Origin: Xanthomarina sp. F2636L
GTDB taxonomy: Bacteria; Bacteroidota; Bacteroidia; Flavobacteriales; Flavobacteriaceae
DNA: 64,000 nucleotides
Assembly (NCBI RefSeq): GCF_026410195.1
Contig: NZ_JAPMLM010000055.1
Coordinates: forward strand, 372,001-436,000
Direction: 5' to 3'
The first letter of the stretch is position 1, and the number at the start of each line of letters is the position of its first letter. Under the pieces are notes generated by a model. That model made no database searches, was not told where the DNA came from, and saw only the letters and a list, made by a program, of their open reading frames with translations. Position numbers and translations under genes: made by a program. Shown here piece after piece: positions 26,146 through 33,937 of this stretch.

Positions 26146-27381
26146 TTGTCAATACTCATTAAAAACATCAAAGAACTCCTCCAAGTTAGGGATACAAATA
26201 TTTCAGTTGTTAAAGGAAAAGACATGAAAATACTTCCAAGTATTAAAAATGCTTACCTTTTAATTGACCACGATACCATTGTAGATTATGGTTCTATGGA
26301 TACTATACAGGATCTCAATGCAGAAAAGGTCATTGATGCCACAGGAAAAATAGTACTTCCTACTTGGTGCGATTCTCATACGCATATTGTTTATGCTGGA
26401 AACAGAGAGCAAGAATTTGTTGATAGAATTAACGGTTTGAGTTATGAAGATATTGCTAATCGTGGTGGTGGTATATTAAATTCAGCAGAAAAACTTCAAA
26501 ACACAAGTGAGGAAAATCTCTATTTACAATCTGCAGAACGCTTAAAAAAAGTTATATCGCTTGGAACCGGAGCTATTGAAATAAAATCTGGTTATGGTTT
26601 AACTATCGATGGGGAACTAAAAATGCTTCGCGTAATAAAAAGATTAAAGAAAGAGTTTCCAGTAAAAGTGAGAGCAACCTTATTAGCAGCACATGCCATT
26701 CCAAAAGAATTTAAAGACAATAAAACAGCTTTTGTAAATTTAGTAATAGACAAAATGATTCCTGAAGTTGCTAAAGAAAAATTAGCTACTTATATCGACG
26801 TATTTTGCGAAAAAGGCTATTTTGATCTTGAAGATACTGAACGCATTTTAAAAGCTGGAAAAGAACATGGATTGATTCCTAAAATTCATGTCAATCAATT
26901 CAATGCTTTTGGAGGCGTTGATGTTGGCGTAAAACATCAAGCGCTTTCTGTAGATCATTTAGAAGAAATGAACCAAGATGATATCGATGTTCTTAAAAAT
27001 AGCGATACCATGCCTGTTGCTTTACCATCTTGCTCCTACTTTTTGAGCATTCCTTACACACCAGCCAGACAAATTATAGATGCTGGTTTACCTTTGGCTT
27101 TAGCTACAGATTATAACCCAGGTTCTACACCAAGTGGAAATATGAATTTTGTGATTAGTACAGCCTGTATTAAAATGAAAATGACTCCAGAAGAAGCCAT
27201 AAATGCTGCCACTATTAATGGAGCTTATGCTATGGGAATTGAAAACATGTATGGAAGCATTACTAAAGGCAAGAAAGCAAATCTTATTATCACTAAACAA
27301 ATCCCTAGCTATGGATTTCTACCTTATGCCTTTGGAGACAACAATATAGATCAGGTTATAATTAATGGACAAACTATATAA
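26146..27381 (+). CDS. hutI: Imidazolonepropionase
   Basis: A 411-aa amidohydrolase that opens imidazolone-5-propionate to N-formimino-L-glutamate, step 3 of histidine breakdown. Metal ligands are in CDSHTHIVYAG (His-x-His) near residue 78, with further family motifs AAHAIPKEF, SVDHLEEM and ATDYNPGS. The conserved N-terminus (LIKNIKELLQVRD) demands a start at TTG 26146. An in-frame TGA at 26128 leaves no ATG upstream, and the next ATG would drop 27 residues. The following gene overlaps it by 17 bp. Confidence 0.93.
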   Translation: MSILIKNIKELLQVRDTNISVVKGKDMKILPSIKNAYLLIDHDTIVDYGSMDTIQDLNAEKVIDATGKIVLPTWCDSHTHIVYAGNREQEFVDRINGLSYEDIANRGGGILNSAEKLQNTSEENLYLQSAERLKKVISLGTGAIEIKSGYGLTIDGELKMLRVIKRLKKEFPVKVRATLLAAHAIPKEFKDNKTAFVNLVIDKMIPEVAKEKLATYIDVFCEKGYFDLEDTERILKAGKEHGLIPKIHVNQFNAFGGVDVGVKHQALSVDHLEEMNQDDIDVLKNSDTMPVALPSCSYFLSIPYTPARQIIDAGLPLALATDYNPGSTPSGNMNFVISTACIKMKMTPEEAINAATINGAYAMGIENMYGSITKGKKANLIITKQIPSYGFLPYAFGDNNIDQVIINGQTI

Positions 27382-27934
27382 ATATCCAATAAATTCTAAT
27401 CAAAAGTTATCCAATAAATTATTAAAAATAGGAATAAGTAATTTTGAAGAAGCTTTAAGCTACATTCAGAAATTACCATACGGAAGAAACTCTAATAGAA
27501 GTGATTATACTTTAATTTTAAAAGAGCAAAAAGGAACTTGTTCCACTAAACATGCTTTTTTAGCAGAAATAGCAAAACAAAATAACATTCCCGATGTTAA
27601 GCTATACATAGGTATTTATAAAATGTGTGAAGAGAATACTCAAGGAGTTGGGACCATTCTTTCAAAATGGAATTTACATTATATTCCAGAAGCACATTGC
27701 TATTTAAAAATCAACAATAACATAATAGACATAACCAGAACATCAACAAATATTAGTTCTTTTACTCATTCTATCTTACAGGAAGAAGAAATTATTCCTT
27801 CTCAAATTGGGAACTATAAGGTGAATGTGCATCAAGCATTCTTAAAAGAGTGGATTTTAAAAGAATCTATTTCATTCAGTTTTGAAAGTCTTTGGGACAT
27901 TCGAGAAGCTTGTATAAAAAATTTAGACCAATAA
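27365..27934 (+). CDS. Transglutaminase-like (papain-fold) protein overlapping hutI
   Basis: A 189-aa cytoplasmic protein. A Cys-His-Asp triad can be placed at Cys59 (KGTCSTKHA), His111 (EAHCYLKI) and Asp122 (NIIDITRT), in the order and spacing of transglutaminase-like/papain-fold proteins. Its ATG lies inside the end of hutI (17-bp overlap, different frame), so translation is probably coupled. That hints at a job in histidine or N-formiminoglutamate metabolism, but no substrate is known to me. A strong hairpin follows. Confidence 0.65.
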   Translation: MDKLYKYPINSNQKLSNKLLKIGISNFEEALSYIQKLPYGRNSNRSDYTLILKEQKGTCSTKHAFLAEIAKQNNIPDVKLYIGIYKMCEENTQGVGTILSKWNLHYIPEAHCYLKINNNIIDITRTSTNISSFTHSILQEEEIIPSQIGNYKVNVHQAFLKEWILKESISFSFESLWDIREACIKNLDQ

Positions 27935-27962
27935 AAACCCGAAAGTTTAAACTTCCGGGTTT
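27935..27962. terminator. Bidirectional terminator after the hutI pair
   Basis: AAACCCGAAAGTTT faces AAACTTCCGGGTTT with a single mismatch, just past the stop of the rightward gene. It lies 46 bases beyond the stop of the converging gene. Confidence 0.7.
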
Positions 27963-28007
27963 CTGTCATAATTAGCTCTATGGATATTAACTAATAATAA
28001 CTATTTT

Positions 28008-28892
28008 TTATTTTAATGTGAATTCTGAAGTAGATACTAAGTCCTTTTCGTTAAATACATTTACTGTATAACGCCCTTTTTCAAAACCATCTTTCCCAGG
28101 ACTTACAAACTCACATATATTTAAGTTAGCATTCTCGTAGTTAAACTTACTAACTATACTATAATTGAGTGTTTTTTCTTCAAACTGAACCTGCTCATTA
28201 ACTCCTAAAGTATTGTTTTTAGGATCTATTACCTGTACATAAAGCTCTTGTTCTCCCGACTGTACCAAAGCGTTTTTAGCTACTGTAAAACACACTCTAA
28301 TTTTATCTGAACGTCCAGCTCTTTCTGTTGGCACTAGTTTTCCTGATGATCTTTCTATAACACCAAAACCTTTTAAACCAACAGTTGATAAAACAGCTGC
28401 GTTTTCAACAACATCTGCTAAAGCTGTATTCTGAACCATTAAAGAGTCAGTAAACATAGTACGCTCTTCTAAACGTACTCTTGTACTATCTAATGAAGTT
28501 GCCAATAAAGAGTTTTCTATTTTTAACTTATCGTTTTCAGTTAATAAAATATCCATTTCTTTTTGTAGCGATAAGTACTTAGATTTATATCTCCAAAGAC
28601 TTTTTACATTTGTTTCAGAGATTTGCAAAGAATCCATTAAACCTTGAATACGTGCTTTTGCTTCAACTAAATTTTTATTAGCAATTTCATTGTCACCTAT
28701 AACAATATCATATTGTTTCGCCATATTGCTAAGATCCTTCATTACTAATTGCTTTTCTTCCGTTAATTGAGCTTCAGTTTCTTTTTTATCTTTTAATAAA
28801 TCAAAAGAATAAAAAGCTGCACCTAAAAAGAGCACTAAAGCAATCCCTAAAGCTACTTTTAAACCCATGTTATTATTTGTGTTATTTTCCAT
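28008..28892 (-). CDS. Membrane-anchored coiled-coil protein, unknown function
   Basis: A 294-aa protein with an N-terminal helix (GLKVALGIALVLFLGAAFY, residues 10-28). A long heptad-patterned coiled coil covers residues about 32-155, followed by a C-terminal beta-rich domain (VCFTVAKNAL, LYVQVIDPKNNTLG, GRYTVNVFNEKDLV). The layout suggests an inner-membrane anchor with a periplasmic coiled coil. Such proteins are widespread in flavobacteria and unnamed. Its promoter region is shared with the divergent hutG. Confidence 0.65.
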   Translation of the reverse strand: MENNTNNNMGLKVALGIALVLFLGAAFYSFDLLKDKKETEAQLTEEKQLVMKDLSNMAKQYDIVIGDNEIANKNLVEAKARIQGLMDSLQISETNVKSLWRYKSKYLSLQKEMDILLTENDKLKIENSLLATSLDSTRVRLEERTMFTDSLMVQNTALADVVENAAVLSTVGLKGFGVIERSSGKLVPTERAGRSDKIRVCFTVAKNALVQSGEQELYVQVIDPKNNTLGVNEQVQFEEKTLNYSIVSKFNYENANLNICEFVSPGKDGFEKGRYTVNVFNEKDLVSTSEFTLK

Positions 28893-28986
28893 TATTATTT
28901 GTGTTTGTTGTTTTTAATTTTAATGTTAGTTATTGTCTAATTTGTTTAAAAAATGTAATTTTAACTTCTTGAAATATACATCAAAA

Positions 28987-30024
28987 ATGGAAAACAAACT
29001 TATCTTATTTAATTCTTCAACTTTAAAAAAGTTACTTAAAAAAAGACCAGCTGAATCCAAATTTGGTGAACATATTAAAATGATTACCGACATTTCCAAT
29101 ATATACGAAGAACTTAAAACTTTGGACGTCGAATATGTTGTTTTAGGATTGCCAGAAGATGTAGGGGTTTTCGCAAACTACGGTAAATCAGGAACTTCAA
29201 CTGCTTGGGATGCAACAATTAAAATTTTGTTAAATATTCAAGCAAATGCATTTACACATGCCAAAAAAGTGCTGATTTTAGGCCATTTAAATTTTGATAA
29301 AGCTTTAAAAAAACTTTCAACTTTAGACCAAAATAATCCTAAAGATGTTGAGAAGGCTAGGAAATTAGTCTCAAAAATTGATATTGAGGTTTCCAATGTT
29401 ATTTACAATATTGTTAAAGCTGGAAAAAAACCTATTATTATTGGAGGCGGACATAACAATGCTTATGGCAATTTAAAAGGTGCTTCTTTAGCTCTAAACT
29501 CTCGCATAAACGTGGTAAATTTCGATGCCCATTCAGATTTTAGAAAAGAAGAAGGCAGACATAGTGGGAATGGTTTCAAGTATGCTTTTTCTGAAGGTTT
29601 TTTAAGAAATTACTTTATTTTCGGATTGCATGAAAACTATACGTCATCAGAAATATTTAAAACAATAAAAAGCCTTAAAAACATAACCTACAATACGTTC
29701 GAATCTATGGTTGTTAGGAAGGAACTAAAATTTAAAGCTGAGATGTCTCGAGCTCTAAATTATGTTTCAGATGATTTTTTCGGCATAGAAATAGATTGCG
29801 ACTCTATCCAGAACATACCAAGTAGCGCCATGACTCCAAGCGGTTTTTCTGTAAACGAAACCAGGCAATTTGTTTCATATTTTGCTAAAGATTCCAATGC
29901 TACTTATTTACATATTTGCGAAGCTGCGCCATCCCCAGAAACAGAAACTCAAGTTGGAAAACTAATTACTTATTTAATAACCGATTTTATTAGAGCTAAT
30001 GCAAATAGAAATTATTCCATTTAA
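28987..30024 (+). CDS. hutG: Formimidoylglutamase (arginase family)
   Basis: A 345-aa ureohydrolase from ATG 28987; an in-frame TTG at 28933 would add a non-conserved stretch. The binuclear manganese ligands are visible: IIGGGHNNAYG (His), VNFDAHSDFR (Asp, His, Asp) and IEIDCDSI (Asp, Asp). HutG removes formamide from N-formimino-L-glutamate. hutI lies 1.6 kb away, so the histidine pathway is split into two transcription units here and hutH/hutU are outside the window. An agmatinase-like role is the alternative. The next gene overlaps by 26 bp. Confidence 0.8.
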   Translation: MENKLILFNSSTLKKLLKKRPAESKFGEHIKMITDISNIYEELKTLDVEYVVLGLPEDVGVFANYGKSGTSTAWDATIKILLNIQANAFTHAKKVLILGHLNFDKALKKLSTLDQNNPKDVEKARKLVSKIDIEVSNVIYNIVKAGKKPIIIGGGHNNAYGNLKGASLALNSRINVVNFDAHSDFRKEEGRHSGNGFKYAFSEGFLRNYFIFGLHENYTSSEIFKTIKSLKNITYNTFESMVVRKELKFKAEMSRALNYVSDDFFGIEIDCDSIQNIPSSAMTPSGFSVNETRQFVSYFAKDSNATYLHICEAAPSPETETQVGKLITYLITDFIRANANRNYSI

Positions 30025-30463
30025 TAGTGCTTATTCTAAAGAATTCTATACGTTAAATGTACAATGGCTAAAAAAATATTTTTATGTAGAACCCTTTGAT
30101 GAAGAGGTTTTAAGTAATCCCAAGAAGTATATCATTGATAAAGGAGGGTTTATATTTTTTGTCTTATTAAACAATCAAGCCATAGGTACTGTGGCTTTAA
30201 TGCCAATTCAAGAAAAAGGTACTTTTGAACTCACAAAAATGGCTGTTTCGCCAAAATATCGCGGACAAAATATAGGACAAAAATTGATGCAGCACTGTTT
30301 AGATTTTGCAAAAGAACAGGAGTTTAAAAGGCTTCTCCTCTATTCTAGTAAAAAATTAGAAAATGCCATTTATATTTATAGAAAGTTTGGGTTTGTTGAA
30401 GTTCCTGTTGAAGAAAATTGTACTTATGCTCGATGTGATATTAAAATGGAATATCCTTTATAA
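29999..30463 (+). CDS. GNAT family N-acetyltransferase
   Basis: A 154-aa single-domain GNAT. The acetyl-CoA P-loop is VSPKYRGQNIGQKLM, preceded by the TFELTKMAV strand. The C-terminal AIYIYRKFGFVEVP matches the N-x-A/I-x-x-Y-x-x-x-G-F motif. Its start is inside the 3' end of hutG (26-bp overlap), so they are co-translated. The substrate is unknown. Confidence 0.82.
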   Translation: MQIEIIPFNSAYSKEFYTLNVQWLKKYFYVEPFDEEVLSNPKKYIIDKGGFIFFVLLNNQAIGTVALMPIQEKGTFELTKMAVSPKYRGQNIGQKLMQHCLDFAKEQEFKRLLLYSSKKLENAIYIYRKFGFVEVPVEENCTYARCDIKMEYPL

Positions 30464-30502
30464 AAAAAAAGACGTTTCAAATTAATGAAACGTCTTTTTT
30501 TA
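30464..30502. terminator. Bidirectional terminator between GNAT and aceA
   Basis: GACGTTTCA (30471-30479) and its complement (30486-30494), flanked by A- and T-runs, form a 9-bp core stem extendable to 16 bp. Confidence 0.9.
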
Positions 30503-30515
30503 CTCCATTCAGTCT

Positions 30516-32147
30516 TTAAGCAACCACACTTAATGTCTCTTTAACTTTAGTGGTCTCTGTATTTATCTCAAATTGATTGGAAGTGTTTTTTTCACCTCCT
30601 GCTTTTAAAGCTTTATCTCCAGCGAAAAATGTTTTATGAGCATCCCCTAAATCTGAACCTGCCATGCGCTGGTGTTTAACACAAGCAACACCTTTCCGGA
30701 TTTCTTGTCTTTGAACTCCTTGCACATAAGCTAACATCCCTTTATCACCAAAGTATCCTTCGGTAAGATTATTCATATCTAATGCTGTAGTATGATACGT
30801 TGGCAAGGTTATTAAATGGTGAAAAATACCTGCATCTCTTGCGCCATCTGTTTGAAATGTTCTAATTTTTTCGTCTGCCAAAATGCAAAGTTCTGAGTTG
30901 TCATACTTTACATCCATTAAATTATTTTTATCGTAGTTGGATACATCTTTTCCTTGTTCTAACATCTCATCATAAACTTGATTTCGGAAGTTTAATGTCC
31001 AATTAAAAGAAGGTGAATTATTGTAAACCAATTTAGCATTTGGAGCAACTTTTTTAATTCTGTTCACCATATGTGCAATTTGCTTCACATTTGGAGTAGG
31101 TGTTTCAATCCATAAAAGATCGGCTCCATTTTGAAGACTGGTAATACAATCCAACACCACCCGATCAATATTCGATCCGTTTTTAAATTTATATAAACCA
31201 TTGGCTAGCCTTACTGGTCTTACTAATTTACCATCTCTTTTAAGAAGAACATCGTCTTCTTTAGCCTGACCAATAGTAATTTCTTCAGCTTCAACAAAAG
31301 CTAAATATTGAGAAGCTAAGTCGCCAGGTTCCTGACTTACCGGCAATTTTTGAGTTAAACCTGCACCTTCAGAGTCTGTTCTAGCTACTATAACTCCGTC
31401 TTCTACTCCCAGTTCTAAAAATGCATATCTAATGGCATTTAATTTGGCAATATAATCTTCGTGAGGTACAGTTACTTTCCCATCTTGATGACCACATTGC
31501 TTGGCATCGGATACTTGATTTTCAATCTGAATAGCACAAGCGCCAGCTTCAATCATTTTTTTACTCAGTAAATACGTGGCTTCTTCATTCCCAAAACCAG
31601 CATCTATATCTGCAATAATAGGAACTATATGAGTTTCATAATTATCAATTTGATCTTGTACATCTTCTCCATTTTCCAGCCTTTTAAACAAATCGTTTAA
31701 TTCAATAGCATCTGCCTGACGTAAAAAATCGTAAATCTCTTTTATTAACGCTGGTACAGCTGTTTTTTCGTGCATTGATTGATCTGGTAAAGGACCAAAT
31801 TCCGAACGTAATGCAGCTACCATCCACCCTGAAAGATACAAGTACTTTTTAGCAGTTGTTTTATGATGCTTTTTAACGGCAATCATTTTTTGTTGAGCCA
31901 CAAAACCATGCCAACAACCTAAAGACTGTGTATACTTAGATGAATCTGCATCATATTCCGCCATGTCTTTTCTCATGATGGCTGCTGTGTATTTAGCGAT
32001 GTCTATTCCTGTTTTAAATTGGTTTTGAGTAAGCATTCTAGCTGCATTTTCCGGACTTATGGAATTCCATGATGTGCCATACTTTTCTTTGAGATTTCTT
32101 ACGGTCTGCAAGGCAGAACTGTAATTTGTTTGTGCTAAATTTTTCAT
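30516..32147 (-). CDS. aceA: Isocitrate lyase
   Basis: A 543-aa TIM-barrel enzyme splitting isocitrate into succinate and glyoxylate. The active-site loop reads KQCGHQDGK (family K-[KR]-C-G-H), with the metal-binding VPIIADIDAGFGNEEAT and VYNNSPSFNWT stretches intact. The length fits the longer ICL subgroup (about 530-545 aa) rather than the 434-aa E. coli type. It is second in the aceB-aceA unit, with a 71-bp gap that contains a hairpin. Confidence 0.95.
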   Translation of the reverse strand: MKNLAQTNYSSALQTVRNLKEKYGTSWNSISPENAARMLTQNQFKTGIDIAKYTAAIMRKDMAEYDADSSKYTQSLGCWHGFVAQQKMIAVKKHHKTTAKKYLYLSGWMVAALRSEFGPLPDQSMHEKTAVPALIKEIYDFLRQADAIELNDLFKRLENGEDVQDQIDNYETHIVPIIADIDAGFGNEEATYLLSKKMIEAGACAIQIENQVSDAKQCGHQDGKVTVPHEDYIAKLNAIRYAFLELGVEDGVIVARTDSEGAGLTQKLPVSQEPGDLASQYLAFVEAEEITIGQAKEDDVLLKRDGKLVRPVRLANGLYKFKNGSNIDRVVLDCITSLQNGADLLWIETPTPNVKQIAHMVNRIKKVAPNAKLVYNNSPSFNWTLNFRNQVYDEMLEQGKDVSNYDKNNLMDVKYDNSELCILADEKIRTFQTDGARDAGIFHHLITLPTYHTTALDMNNLTEGYFGDKGMLAYVQGVQRQEIRKGVACVKHQRMAGSDLGDAHKTFFAGDKALKAGGEKNTSNQFEINTETTKVKETLSVVA

Positions 32148-32181
32148 ACTTTTGCTTTAGGTTATTATTTATTAATAATTG

Positions 32182-32214
32182 AATCCTGTTGAGTGTTCGC
32201 GCATTCGCAGGATT
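32182..32214. repeat. Hairpin with TTCGC motifs between aceB and aceA
   Basis: AATCCTG (32182-32188) pairs with CAGGATT (32208-32214). The loop holds TTCGC at 32196-32200 and TTCGCA at 32204-32209, the same core as the sites upstream of aceB. The T-run is on the plus-strand side, so it is a poor terminator for the leftward aceB transcript. It may instead affect mRNA processing or bind the regulator. Confidence 0.5.
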
Positions 32215-32218
32215 TTTT

Positions 32219-33817
32219 TTATAGATATTGATAAGCTGATTCTGTTAAAAATTCTTCAAACCTATCCGACAAAACTAATTTATCAAATAGTTTTATAGCT
32301 AAGTCGAATTTGGTGTTTTCAATATTTTGCTCACCAACTTCTTTTATAATTTTTTCAACTTCTTCATCAAAAATGGACATATAAAGTTCTATATTAAATT
32401 TTCTACCATCTTCCAGAATCACTTCATTTTTAAGCCATTGCCAAATTTGAGTTCGTGATATTTCAGCCGTTGCAGCATCTTCCATTAAATTATATAAGGC
32501 AACCGCACCATAACCACGCAACCAAGCTTCCAGATATAGAATGGCCACATTAATATTTTTTCTAATCCCATCCTCTGTTACCGTTCCAATTGGCAATTCA
32601 AGTAAATCTTCTTTAGAAACCTTTACATCTTCTTTCTTTATATGAATTTGATTTTTGGTAGGCATATACTTATCAAACTCTTGTAAAGCAATATTAATCA
32701 AAGCGGGATGAGCAACCCAAGTACCATCATGCCCATTCTTAACTTCTCGCTCTTTGTCTGCTCTCACTTTTTCTAAGGCAATAATATTTGCATACTCATC
32801 ATTTTTAATAGGAATTTGTGCCGCCATCCCTCCTATAGCATGAATGCCTCTTTTGTGGCAACGCTGTATTACTAATTTAGAATAAGCATCCATAAAAGGA
32901 GATGTCATTGTAACCTGGTCTCTATTGGGAACAGTAAAATTGGTGTGATTTCTAAATTTTTTGATATATGAAAAAATATAATCCCATCTTCCACAGTTTA
33001 ATCCTACAATATGATTTTTCAACTCGTATATAATTTCATCTAACTGAAAACTAGCAGTTATAGTTTCAACCAAAACAGTTGCTTTAAAGGTTCCTTTTGA
33101 AACATTTAAATAGTCTTGAGCAAATTCAAAAACCATATTCCACCAACGCGCTTCCAAGTAATGTTCTAATTTTGGAAGATAGAAATACGGAGCAGTATCA
33201 TTTTCTAATAGTATTTTTGTGTTATGAAACACATATAAACCAAAGTCCAATAAGCTAGCAGAAACTTGCTTATCGCCAACTAAAAGGTGTTTATCATTTA
33301 AATGTAAGCCTCTTGGACGAACCAATAAAACAGCAGGATCTGAATGTAAATGATACCCTTTTTTATTTTTTTTATTGATAAAAGAAATCGTCTTTCTATT
33401 GGCGTCTATCAGGTTTTGCTGGCCTTCCATAATATTCTGCCAAGAAGGAGCTGTACTATCTTCAAAATCTGCCATAAAGGTTTTTGCTCCAGAATTTAAA
33501 GCGTTAATTACCATTTTTCTATCTACTGGCCCGGTTATTTCCACTCTTCTATCTAACAAATCTTTTGGAATAGAGCCTGCAACCCAATTAGATTCTCTAA
33601 TTTCTTTAGTTTCTAATGGAAAATCCGGGAAAACACCTTTATCGAAGTTTAGCTGTTGTTGCTTTCTTGCCTCTAATAATTCTAACCTGCTTTTATTAAA
33701 CTTATCGTGTAAAGCCAAAATGAACTCTTGAGCTTCTTCTGATAAAATTTTCGGATAAAAATTAGTTACTTGATTTGAGAATTGAAGTTTAGACTTACTT
33801 AATACTGTGTTTTCCAT
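32219..33817 (-). CDS. aceB: Malate synthase A
   Basis: A 532-aa enzyme condensing glyoxylate with acetyl-CoA to malate, completing the glyoxylate bypass. Conserved pieces include the catalytic-Arg region VLLVRPRGLHLNDKHLL, the metal-binding Glu in VLVETITASFQLDEI, GLNCGRWDYIFSYIKKF, and the C-terminal LEAWLRGYGAVALYNLMEDA. The length is typical of isoform A. It is first gene of the aceBA unit and divergent from an XRE/ScfR-type regulator gene. Confidence 0.96.
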   Translation of the reverse strand: MENTVLSKSKLQFSNQVTNFYPKILSEEAQEFILALHDKFNKSRLELLEARKQQQLNFDKGVFPDFPLETKEIRESNWVAGSIPKDLLDRRVEITGPVDRKMVINALNSGAKTFMADFEDSTAPSWQNIMEGQQNLIDANRKTISFINKKNKKGYHLHSDPAVLLVRPRGLHLNDKHLLVGDKQVSASLLDFGLYVFHNTKILLENDTAPYFYLPKLEHYLEARWWNMVFEFAQDYLNVSKGTFKATVLVETITASFQLDEIIYELKNHIVGLNCGRWDYIFSYIKKFRNHTNFTVPNRDQVTMTSPFMDAYSKLVIQRCHKRGIHAIGGMAAQIPIKNDEYANIIALEKVRADKEREVKNGHDGTWVAHPALINIALQEFDKYMPTKNQIHIKKEDVKVSKEDLLELPIGTVTEDGIRKNINVAILYLEAWLRGYGAVALYNLMEDAATAEISRTQIWQWLKNEVILEDGRKFNIELYMSIFDEEVEKIIKEVGEQNIENTKFDLAIKLFDKLVLSDRFEEFLTESAYQYL

Positions 33818-33838
33818 GTTGTTATTGTTTTCTGTTTA

Positions 33839-33869
33839 CAATGATAAAACAAACATTTTAAAAAAACAA
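33839..33869 (-). promoter_or_regulatory. Probable aceB promoter
   Basis: On the minus strand, TTG (33869-33867), a 20-base spacer and TATCATTG (33846-33839, one mismatch to TAnnTTTG) lie 22 bases before ATG 33817. The -33 TTG touches the edge of the 14-bp palindrome at 33869-33882. Confidence 0.5.
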
Positions 33870-33882
33870 GCGAACGTTCGCT
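33869..33882. promoter_or_regulatory. 14-bp perfect palindrome, probable operator
   Basis: AGCGAACGTTCGCT lies in the divergent aceB/regulator gap. It has no T-run, so it is not a terminator, and it abuts the aceB -33 element. A dimeric regulator bound here would be placed to control aceBA. Confidence 0.6.
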
Positions 33883-33893
33883 AAAAATAAATA

Positions 33894-33917
33894 TTCGCAA
33901 AAACATTAAGTTCGCAA
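33894..33917. promoter_or_regulatory. Two TTCGCAA direct repeats upstream of the regulator gene
   Basis: TTCGCAA occurs at 33894-33900 and 33911-33917, start-to-start spacing 17 bases, just upstream of the regulator's -7 box. The sites share the TTCGC core with the palindrome. They resemble the TTTGCAAA-type core I recall for corynebacterial RamB. Confidence 0.5.
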
Positions 33918-33924
33918 AAAAACT

Positions 33925-33932
33925 TATCTTTG
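33925..33932 (+). promoter_or_regulatory. -7 promoter box of the regulator gene, next to its ATG
   Basis: TATCTTTG matches TAnnTTTG and ends only 5 bases before ATG 33938. Transcription would begin at or almost at the start codon, predicting a leaderless mRNA. Confidence 0.5.
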
Positions 33933-33937
33933 CTTAT

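Noticed and set aside
33869-33882. Palindrome AGCGAACGTTCGCT as a terminator
   Set aside because: It has no loop, no T-run, and lies between divergent start codons, so an operator fits better.
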